A stretch of 64,000 nucleotides of DNA, from positions 30,158,501 to 30,222,500 of the forward strand of contig NC_072896.1 in NCBI RefSeq assembly GCF_027943255.1, given 5' to 3'. This DNA comes from Anastrepha obliqua (lineage: Eukaryota; Arthropoda; Insecta; Diptera; Tephritidae). The position numbers and the translations under genes are program-made. Shown one piece after another: positions 35,301 to 47,300 of the stretch (the stretch's first letter is position 1; every line of letters starts with the position of its first letter). The notes under the pieces were generated by a model, which was given only the letters and a program-made list of their open reading frames with translations, had not been told where the DNA came from and searched no databases.

Positions 35301-38300
35301 AGGTTCCCAAAAGAAGCCACGTGGGCTGAATCAATATGAGATATACCTCGAAATGTAAACTACTTAGTCACCGTAAATGGTTTAAAGTAAGATACGGATA
35401 AAATGATTCGACATAAAATAAATTGGACTGACTAGAGATGAAAAGTTGCTCCAAAGATCTTACCTGAGGTTAATGGACTCGAACCATCCGAAATGGACTC
35501 AAAATTACAAATTCCTAAAAATATCCAACATGAAATGTATAATATGAGTTCAAGAGGGGATGGTTCTAAAAAAAAATCACTGGATCTAACGTCAGATAAG
35601 AAGTTGCTCCAAAGACCTCACGTCTGGTCACTATAATTCACCTCCGAAAAAGGGCCAATATCTCTAACTCAATACGACATATTCCTCAAAATATCCAGCA
35701 TGAAATCACTTAGATAAGCTGTTGAACACAAAATCCACGCGAAACCACTGGAACTGCCGGGATGTTGTTTACAAATACAACTCGAAGTCTAAAGAATTGA
35801 CCCGAAATTAACAGTAGTTCTAAAGGAAAATCACTTGTAATCAATAGAGCCACAAGGACTGATTCAAAAGAGCTGTTGGAAATGGGATCAATCATGCAAT
35901 TAATAAGACCACAAAACAAGAAGAAAAGTCACTAATTGAAAATGAGATATTTTTAAAAATATTCAACACGAAGTTATTGAAATAATTGGAACCTCCCGAA
36001 ACTAGGCAACAAAGGGCTACTTCTCAAAGATCACGCGAGATACCTCGGAGTAATACTAGACAGTAAATTGTTGTGGAACCACAATGCTGAGGAAAGGGTG
36101 AAAAAGGCCAGTAATACGCATGTAAAAGAATTCTGGGCGCTACTTGGGGTCTATCACCCTCTCTGATGCATTGGTGTTACACGGCAGTAGTTAGACCGAT
36201 ATTGCTGTATGGGGCTTTAATGTGGTGGACTGTGACAAGAAAACTGACATACTTAATGGCACTGGAAAGGATGCAGCGACTTGGTACTCTGGGCATAACA
36301 GGAGCGATTAAAACCACTCCAACGGCGGCGCTGGAAATGATACTCAGCATGCCGCCTATTGACCTTATGGCGGAAAACCTGGCAGCGAAATCCGCGAGGA
36401 GGTTAGTGGCTGCTGGAATATTCACCTGTAGAACCTTCGGACATAGCTCATTAGGAAAGTGGAGCTCAGGTTGCACAGGCTACATGACTTTAAAAAGTTC
36501 AGTTCGCATTTAGCAGTAGCTCGGAAGAGTATAATCATAACTTTGATTAGTTGGGACATTGAAACTGAAAAGGCTTAAGAAAAAAAAAAGGAAGAGGTAC
36601 CTAAGTTTAATATTCACACGTTAAGAGAGTTCATAAGGTACAATTATTTACCCACTGTATTGAAAACGCGATCTAGAGATGATAGCCATTATAGTTTGTG
36701 CATCTAACTATAAACCAGCCCACTTCAAAACACAGGACAAAACCACTCTGCCAAAATGTGTCTGAGAGTGGTCGCCGCAGCTGAGTTGGCTTATGCGTGG
36801 TTTATTTGATGTTTGTTCGAAGATGTGAGTTCTTATCTCAACTGCTTGGGCTTTAGTATGACAAAAAAGATCATAGAAGTAAAAACCCAAAAGGAGTTCT
36901 CATAGTCTCTCATATTATATTTTACTAGGGAATGGGTATCGAAAGAGGTATTCCCACCAGTAACACTTGGTATCACCCTGGTTTTAGGACAGATAAGGGC
37001 AAGTTCCCAGACACCGTATTACCATGAGCTACGAGCTTTAGTGGCCGCCGAATGGGTTGGTGCATGACTACCATTCGGAATTCGGAGAGTGTAGGTTCGA
37101 ATCTCCGTGCATGAACATCAAATAACAGAAAAAGTTGTTTCTAATAGCGGTCGCCCCACAGCCGGCAATGGCAAACCTCCGAGTCTATTTCTGCCATGAA
37201 AAAGTTTCGCATAAAAACCATTTGCCGTTCGAAGTTGGGTTAAAACTGAAGATCCCTCCATTTGTGGTGCAACATCAAGACGCATACCATAAATAGGAGA
37301 AGGGGCTTGGCCAAACACCTATCATAAGTATACGCGCCAATTGTTTATTTATTTTTTATGAGCCTGAATAGGAATTTTGCCACACTCTTTCCATCTAAAA
37401 AAGAATGGAATAAGGGATTCTCTCTAAACAACTTCGATACCACAGTCTATACAGATGGCAGTAAAATGGATTGTGGTGTCGGAGCTGGTATATATTCTCA
37501 GAGACTTGGAATTGAAAAATCTGTGCGTCTCCCTAATACCAGTAGCGTCTTCCAAGCGGAAGTACTAGCAATTGGGGAAGCCTGTAGGTTACTAATCGCA
37601 GATTTCTCTTTTAAGGGCAATATCGCTATTCTTTCGGATAGCCAAGCTGCAATCCAGGCGCTGGATGCGACTATAACAACCTCTAAAGTGGTGGAGCAAA
37701 GTAGGAATAGCCTCACCAACTTGAGTGAAAACCATAGAGTAACCTTAATTTGGGTCCCGGGACACCGGAACATAGAAGGTAACGAAAAAGCTGATGAACT
37801 GGCAAGAGGGGGATCTGCCATGAATAACGCTCTTGCAGTACCAGTACTCACCCCACTAGGTGCGGTCAAGAATGCAATTTCCCTAAAATACCTTCGAATT
37901 GCAGAGTGTAGATGGAGAGACCAGACGAAATGCAAAATCAGCAGAACGTTATGGCCCACCTACAACCTCAAGCAATCGTCGACATTAATAAACAAGAAAC
38001 GACGGGACACCTGTAGACTTACGGCAGTCATAACTGGCTTCTGGTCTATCGGAGAACAAGCCGCCAAAATGGGCATCCCTCACAACACATACTGTCATAG
38101 TTGTAAACAACCGGAGAAAAAAGAAACAATCTTCCATTTTCTCTGTGAATGCCCTGCCCTATGGAAGGACAGAATGTCAACCCTGGGCAAACCGCTGTTC
38201 GAGAGTCTCGAGCAGCTGCCTGGCTTCGACGTCAACAACCTAATAAGGTTCCTAAACCGCACAGACTGGATATAGTCCTGCTGTAAATAACTGTTAAACA

Positions 38301-41300
38301 ATTTGGTAACGAGGATGTGGCAACAAAATGGTGCGGAAGCGCTAGTTGGATTCTGGATGAATCACCACTCTAACCAACCAACCAACCATGAGCCTGAGTG
38401 TGTCCCATAGTAAACAACCCCTTCAACCTAATCTAACCTAACAGTTGATATACTTTTCGAATAAACTGCGCTCCAAACTGTACACTTATTGTAGAACTCT
38501 ATGCTTTCTATGGGTTTCTATAGCAAAAAAACCAATCGATTCAGATGTATATCGTTTGGACCATCGAAATACACATCGATTTGGATAGTCCGGCGTTGGT
38601 GATGTAATCATATAAAGTGTCACCGGGTGCCTAAATATCCTCATTTACTACAAGTAATTTATCGAAATGGTCTATAAATTATCATAGGTGGACTTATAGG
38701 TCCTCAATAGGCCTCCATTCATTCTTCTTCGAAATCATCGACCACAACAAATTCTACTTTGAAGCTTCAGCGCTGAGAAAATAAACACAAGAGTCTATTA
38801 ACAAGCCTTATGAACTCCCTCCAACCCTATTAGTAAATTTTAACTTTCCTTGCAAAGCTTTTAATCAATCCTTTCCGACACATGAATGATAAAGCCTTGT
38901 ATTTCTGGTATAGTGAACTCAAAAATCGCAAGCTTTAATGTACTTTAATAAAACTCAGCAACCTTCAATCGAAATCAATTGTCCTTAATTGAACTTACCA
39001 TCCACTTTAGCGGCTTCCTGGCCCATTAGTGAAACACCCTTGCCCATCACTTCTGCCAAATCCACATCCCAGGCCGTCGATGTGTTTGGTATATCGCCGT
39101 CAATGTAGTGCTGCAACACACAAGTGGCATGCGGTCCCAAAGTGTGATTGTAGAATGTGAAGTGAGCAACACCCATGAGAGCGTAAAACTCCAGAAACTC
39201 CATTAGATACAATGCCTGATCATAATTGAAATGGAAGGGTTTCACACAGACGGCGATTTTATCCGGTATCTGTTCATCGGTGGGTAAACCGAATGGCAAA
39301 TATTGTGCACCCGCCGGTGACATTGTCGCGCGCATTTGATGTTGCTGCCGACTTGTAGTTGCATTAGTTTGCGCGGCAATGCTGCTATTCACAGGCACCG
39401 GTGGGGTGCGGAGATGCGCGAAGTCCGAATCCCAGTCTGTGTTGCGCAGTAGTAAGAGATTACCTGGTGGGGCGCGTAAACGCGCCACAATGCTCACATA
39501 ATGCGGCACTTCCAGCTCGGCTGGGCGCACTGGACAGAGCACAAAGACTGCGCTGTATTTGAGGTTCCAATTTTCGCGTATAACCTGGAAAGTAAGAAAA
39601 GGAGCAAACATTAAAAAGGCGTAACGTAAAGCGAAACTAAGTCTACGTTAAAAGACAGCAAAATCACAAGTCAAAACTTACCTTAACGCGCGCCATCACA
39701 GTCGCGGACGCATAGGCCGGCGTATGCTGCTGCTGCTGATGTTTTTGCTGCTGTTGTTGTGGCTGCTGTGGATACCAAAAGCGACACCACACCCGCTCGG
39801 GTGTACGCGTCTTTGTTGCGCCTATGACACGCACCAATTTCGCGCCATCACGTCGATCGTAATAGGCCGAAAAGACGAAGAACTTGAACCGTGTGCCATT
39901 GACAACCTGCCAAGCACCATCATTTGGCTGCACGCCAAGCGGAAAGTGTGGCAACGTCTCCTCCACTTTTGCGGGCAATATTTTTCCCCAGGGTATGAGT
40001 GGTGTGCCCATAGCGCCCGCTCGTACTGCACTTGGTCCCGGTGCACCGCTATCAGCGCTAGCACTATTTCGTGGTGGTGAGGCAGAAACGCTGCCAGAAT
40101 TGAGTAGAACACCCGCCACACGTCCGTTTGAATCGCCATCGGCATCTGTGCACATGAATGAATGCATAAATAAATTGAATAACCAAATAGAGAGAGAGAG
40201 AGAGAGAGCGAGAGAGAGGGAGAAAAGAAACAGAGCTTAGGTGATGATGGCATGACATTCTATTGAATTGACTAGTGGATAACTGCATTTTATCTGTAGA
40301 CATGCATCGCACGCCAAACCACTAGCCATCGGAGGCAATTAGAAATGTGACCGAAATGTGCAATTTCCGCCTTCACAATGGGATTATTTCACTTATTCAC
40401 TCATACATATTTATACGTACATATGCCGTTATATGGCCATCGACACAGCCTTGACAATAGTGGTCCTTCAGTTTGCTGAAAGCATTTTGCGGCATTCCTT
40501 TCTAACCCTTTCCCCACTTACTGCTTTTCTTTTCGCTATGTTATTGCTCATGATTCATGCACACATACACGCGCACATATGTGCTTTGCGATTTTCAATT
40601 ATTTACTCACCTTGAATTTTTAATTTATTATCACGAAATTGTACAAATCCCAATTTACTATCAGTCAATAGACTTTCATCCAGTAAATCGTAGTCATCCT
40701 GCAAAGAAGGAAATATTAAAATTGTTTTAATTAAAAATGGTATACGACGGTATATGGCAAAATAGGCTAATGTCAAGTGATCCAAGTAATCCAAGTATTT
40801 TGGACATTGTCGTAAAATTTTCTGAAAATTGGTTCAATTGTAGGCTTGAGTGTAATAAGAAGTAAGGTGAAGCAATTTAAAAAAAAATCATCATTTTGAG
40901 ATTTATTCAAAGTTAAAAATTCAGGTACAGGAGCATTGCTTTTTTACCTATTGGCTGTATGTTTCTTACGAGTACACTTACTTCAAAGGTTAATGGAATC
41001 TCACTATGAAACTTTAAGGGCTTAATGAGCATAGTGACAGCATTAAAAGAAAAAATAAGAAACAAATCTGCGAGGGAATGGTTTTCAAGAATAACAAAAA
41101 AAAAAAATTTTTCCAACAAATTTTTGCCCAAAAAAGTTTGACCCAAAATTTTTTAACAAAAAATTAAATTCTTTAACTAAAAATTAAATTTGTTCCAAAA
41201 AAATTCAAAAGTATATTTTATCCTAAAAAAGTTACAAAAACAACTTTAAAAATTAACAAGAATCAAAGATATTTTACTTTCAAGAGCTTGAAAACAAAAC

Positions 41301-44300
41301 TTAAAAAAAAAATCCAGAAACAAATCTTTAAATTGTAAAAAGAACCATAAATATTTTACTTTAAAAAATTCTATAAAAAGAAATTTAAAAACTTTTATTG
41401 TAATTTTTTCCAAAAAGTATATTTTGTCCTGAAAAAATTTCAAAAAATTGTTTAATGTTTAAATGAATCAAATATATCATATTTCACTTTAAAAAGTTCT
41501 ATAAAAAAATTTTCAACAAAAAATTTTAATTTTTTCCAAAAAACATTAAAAAATCCCAAAAATATCTTTAAATTAAAATATTACATTCTATAAAAAAATT
41601 TCAAAAAATTATAATTTTATATTAAAGAATTTTTAAAATGTATATTTTATCCTCAAAAAATTAGAAAAAAATATTTTTTAAAGCTTCAAAAACCGAAAAT
41701 ATTTCGCCTTAAAAAGTTCTATAAAAAAATTTTTAGTAATAAAAATTTCTTATAAGGAATTAAATTTGTCTACAAGCATATTTGAAAAATATATTTTGTC
41801 CTAAAAAATCAAAAAAAAATCTTTAAGTGTTAAAAAGAATCAAAGATATTTCGCTTTTATAAACTATAAAAAAATTTGAACAAAAAATTAAAATCTTTTT
41901 CCAAAAACATTTTTAAAAAGAATTTTTTATCTTAAAAAGCTTCAAAAAAAAAAATAAATGTTAAAAAGAGCGGAAAATATTTTACTTTAAAAAATTCTAT
42001 AAAAAATGTTGTTAAATAAATTTAAATTTTTTCCAAAAAGAATTAAAAAAACATATATTTTGGCCTAAAAAAAAAACTTCTTAATGTTAAAAAGAGCGAA
42101 AGAAATACTTTAGGCACTCCAAAAATAACAAAAAACTAAAATTTTTTTCAAAAACATTTTTAAAAACTATATTTAATCCTAACAAATTCCAAAAAAAAAC
42201 TTTAAATGTAAAAAAAAACCAAAAATATTTCACTTTAAAGATTCTATAAAAAAAAATTTTCTACACAAAATTTTAATTTTTTCCAAAAAGCATTTTCAAA
42301 AAGTATATTAAAAAAAATTACAAAAAAAATGTTTAAATGTTAAAGAGAACCAAGAATATTTCACGTTATAAAAGTATAAAAAGTGTTTAACGAATATCAA
42401 ATTTTTTCCTAAAAGCATTAAAAAATATATGTTATCCTAAAAAATTAAAAAAAAAAAATGTTTATGCGCTTAAAAGCCCAAAGATACTTCATTTAAAAAA
42501 ATGCTTTAAAAAAATGTTTAACAAAAAATTAAAATTTTTTTCCAAAAACACTTTTTTTTTAAATAATATTTTACCTTAAAAACATTAAAAAGTACTCCAT
42601 AAAAAATATTTAACACAAAATTAAAATTTTTTCCAAAAACATTTTTAAAATGTATATTTTATTCTGTAAAATTTCAAAAACAAACAGTCTTTAAATGTTA
42701 AAAAGGACAAAAATTATTTCACTTTAAAAAACCTTAAAAAAAATTTTACATTAAAAACATAAAAAAAGAAATTATACATCAATTTGTTGTTTCTAATTTG
42801 TTCAGCCTATTTATTATTCTCAAGCCTACAAATAAACCAACTTAAAAAAAAATGTATCTACGGCAATGTTGAAAATACTTGGATCACTTGAAATGGAATC
42901 GCTCTATACGGCAACCAGCCACGGACATAGGCGAAGTCACACTTTATGGTGGCATCGCGAGATTTGAGGCGGTATATCTGTTTTGGTGTTCAAACTAAAT
43001 TTTCATATAAATTTTTCCCATTTTTCCAAGCTCTCTTGGATAAAGAGTAATACGTGTACTAAGCCCATTAAAATATATACATTGTTGATCTGTTTATCAT
43101 GCGCACGGATGGACAGACATGACTAAATCGACTCCGCTCTTCATTCTCAGCATTTGATGTGCATATCTATCTAACCATATCTATCTCGCTTCATTTATGC
43201 AACTCCGAAGCTAATTTGAAGTTTCCGGTTATGACTCCAACTTCTCCGATAGTAAAGGACTTTTTTCGAGCGATTGTATACAGCCACTCAATAGAGAATC
43301 CCCAGTTTATTTCTGCCATGAATATGACCAGAATTTTTGAAATAAGGTGCGCGAAGCCTGTTGGGAAAATGCGAATGTCAAAATGTCAATGAATTCTTAA
43401 TACTCCTGCACAGTTTTGAACAATAAAATCAATTCGCGCTTATGCAAAGCAATTTGCTGTTGCCATAACATATACAACTACCCACAGCCATGCATGTATG
43501 TTTGTGTTACGAGTATTTCTTGGTTTTGCATTAATTACCGATTTTAACACAACCTGCAACAATTCACATTGTTGGGACACTAAGTACCCGAAATATGAAT
43601 GGTAGACTTTTTGCAACCATGAATAAAAGCACATTTTCTCACACATACAAACCGAATGGCAAGAAAAAAATGTTGATAATTCAGAGAAAAAGAGTTAAAA
43701 GGAAATCAGCTTTTGTAAAATACATTTACTTGCCTCTACATTTTGCCATTCACAGTCTTTATTAATAAATGCAAATCCATTTTTCGCAAGCGGGGCAGTG
43801 GAAAGCAAAGCTTGATGCAGGTGGAAAAGCTGAAGCAAAAAAAAAAAAACAAAAAAAAAATAAAAATTAAGTGAAATTAATGCAATAAAAAGTTGTGCTA
43901 TCCCACGATACTCGTACACACAGGAATCTATGCAGCCAGATAGTTGCACAAACACACACACACGCAAGCACAACTCGGCGCGTTGGGTCAGGAGTTCGTT
44001 GCACACAGGTGAGCTGAGCGCAAAGGGTATAAAGTAACAGGTGGAGGTGGCATGAAAACAAAAAGCATTAAAAACGATAAAAGCAATGAAAGTAGTAAGG
44101 GCAGAATTACAAAAACAACTACATGCAATGCATTGCGAGAAAGACTACAACTGCTGTTGAATTATGATTTTGCATAATTTTCAGCGTCGGTGCGACGCGG
44201 CGCTTTACCGCTCCTTGCAGTTGCCCCGTTGTTCAGTTGTTGTTTTTCCATTTCGAATTATTGTAATGTTTTTTACTGCGAAAATCCAAAAACAAAAAAA

Positions 44301-47300
44301 CAACACTCAAACTCGCTGCGCTGCAACTCTGCCAGGCTTAACTTTTGCTATTGTTGCAGCGCATTTTAATATTGTTCAACCACATCGCTCGTTCTTAAGC
44401 TCGGCGCTTACACACATACATACATGTATGGTATATGAGTACAGCGCGTTTCATAGCTATAGTACAGAGACTTATTGACAAGTTTTGATAATTTATTTGT
44501 TTCTCATTTAATTTTTAATAGTTTTTTTTATGAAAATATAGTTCATTCTTCTGGAAGATCTATATAAATCCAAACTTCAAATTTTGTAAAAACTACAAAA
44601 AACTCAAAATTTTTAGTCAGAATTAAAAAAAAATTAAAATTTACTAAAAATTCTGGTTAAAAAGTTTAATACAGGGTGGGCCATATAGCGTTTGCTTTTT
44701 GAACCACCTATTTTTTTGAGAATGGTAACACAAATGACATGTCAAATGTGTTCATAATTTACTTAAAGGTTTAACATTTACGAAATGGGACGCTATACGC
44801 TTGAACAAAATTGGGAAATATTGAAAACCTATTTCCAAAGTGGTGAGTCTTCTTCTTATTTTCTGATTTTCACATCGGTGGCTACGTCAATAAACAAAAT
44901 TGTCGAGTTTGGGGCTCAGAAAATCCACACGTTACTGTAGAGAAGCAAATGCATCCACAACGAGTCACTGTTTGGTGCGGTTTTGGTCTGGCGGAATCAT
45001 CGTGTCATTTTTTTTCGTAAATAAGCGAGGAGCCGCGGTTACAGTAAATGGCAAGCGTTACCGTGACATGCTCAACGAGTTTTTGTTTCCAAAAATTGAA
45101 GAGGATGATATGGACGACATTTGGTTTCAACAGGACGGTGCAACTTGTCACATTGCCAAAGTTATAGACAAATACTATGCGAACCATCCAAAGACGATTG
45201 ATGCTTTAAAACACGAAATCGAAGTTGCCATTCATGAAATTGGAGCTCAAACAATCGAAAATGTGCTTAAAAAATGGGTTGATCGAATGGCCGACTGAAA
45301 AGCCAGTCGTGGCATTCATTTGAACGACATTATTTTTCATTCATAAATGACAATGTTCAATCTTCAAAATAAAAAAAAGGTTTGAAAAAATATTGATTAG
45401 TTTTTTTTTTATAGCCGATTCAAAAAGCAAATTTTACATGGCCCACCCTATATTTTGACGAAAATTTGCTGAATTCTTTTTTTAATTGCCAAATAGTATT
45501 AAATTTAGATTTAGAAGCTTTTTGTAGGAGAATTTTCTAGATTTCCAAAAAAAAAAAAATATTGAAACTAAATAAAAAACAAATTTGTGTTCAAAACTTT
45601 TCAATAAATCCTTGACGCTGACTTTTTACTATCAAATACTTTTTCTGAGTATTCGAAATTCCTGTGATTCGAACTAAAGCTTTAGGACTTTTAGAACTTT
45701 CAAAAACTTAATTTTTGCAATAAATGATAATGTTTCAAAAATATTTCCTGAAAATTTCAAATGAACTAAATAACTGGCTTCCGAGTTATTCGACAATAAG
45801 AGCGAGTCCCTCGTGTACCTATAGTCAAGGCGAGTTCTTTAATTTAAAACCCGCTCGATAAGTTTTAAAGGATTTTTTTAAATTTATTGAAAAAAAAAAT
45901 ACTAACAGATCGAAAGATTTATATAATATTTTTGTAAAAAGTTAGGTTAGGTTCACCTGGCTGGCTGGCATTTCATTCGGTTTCTAGCTAATGCAGAGCA
46001 AGAATATAGAAGGTATTATTGGGGACAGGAACAGATATCGCGCTGTTTTGAATTCGGAAAAAACAGACACACGGTTGCAGCGGCACATAAGAAGTAGAAG
46101 TCCCAGTTCTTCGGTCATCTTCATCTCAAAATTGGCCGAAAATATTTCTCCCGGTAACCCATTTTGTTTTTTAATTTAAGAAAAGGATAAAGTCACAATT
46201 TCTGTAAGTCGCGTAGCATGGGAACATCCCATGCTATCCGAGCGGTCCAATCAATCGTCGCTGTCTCTAATACCGGTCGCCCCACGGCATAAAACTTCTT
46301 ATAAAAACCCATCTACCGTTCGGAGGCGGCATAAAACTGAAGGTCCATCCATTTGTGGACCAATGCCAAGTCGCGTTGGACCCTTATGATAGATACTCTT
46401 GTGAATACTTCAATTAAGATGTTGGGCATGATTTTTGAAGATATATTGAGCCGATCTTGTTAAAGTTTTGCACAGTAATTTTTGCAAAACAAAGTTATTA
46501 AGGCAAATTATGACAAAAATAACAACTTTTTCTAAAATTCATATTCTAATTTTTTAAGTTTCCTAATTTATATATATCTAATAGATTTTTTTTTTCGAAT
46601 GGATCCATCGTGAGTTATTCTGGCAACGCCAAGGGAACTTTACTCTGAAGGATCAAACATTTTTAAATTATATTGAGAGTTACTAGTAAAACAATGGACC
46701 TAAGAGGTCTAAGTGAGATCTTTTTACAGATCTGCCAGCTCTACCTAACCTAGCCCTATATTTGAGAGAATGGCGTAAATGACGTATTTCATTAGTAAAA
46801 ATGCTGTATTTTTAGCCTTCAAACTCTATGAAAGGCCTTAATATAGTTTTTCCATCGCTTCAACAGTAAAAAAATATTTTCGTTTGAGAATCAACAGAAA
46901 AATATTAGGCTGAAACAATTTTCTTTTATGCATTGATATTTTTTTGCACGCCACTGTATGTATATAGAAACACGCTCGTATGCATGAATAATATTAATGC
47001 TGCATTTGCTTATGTCAGTTAGTTATTCTAATATTGGCCCTTTTGCCGTTGGCCTCTGGTAGTTTGCTCTGCCAGAATGTTTAAATATATGTTTTTGGTT
47101 TTTCCATAGCAAAAACTTACCTTCACATTATCATAATCCGGCATTGAATCACCCGAACGTGAGCCAAAGTTATTTGCATGCCGCACCACCATCATCCCAA
47201 CGCGAGAACGGTCGTCGATCATGAACAGCTTTGCCAGCAACAAGGAACCAGAGCCAACCAGAGGTGGAGGAGCCAAACGGTTTTGGAAAAGAAGAGAAAA

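Noticed and set aside
39724..40253. Overlapping ORFs opposite or out of frame with GT92 exon 5
   Set aside because: They are shadows of the spliced exon, whose frame, phase and splice sites fit the gene.
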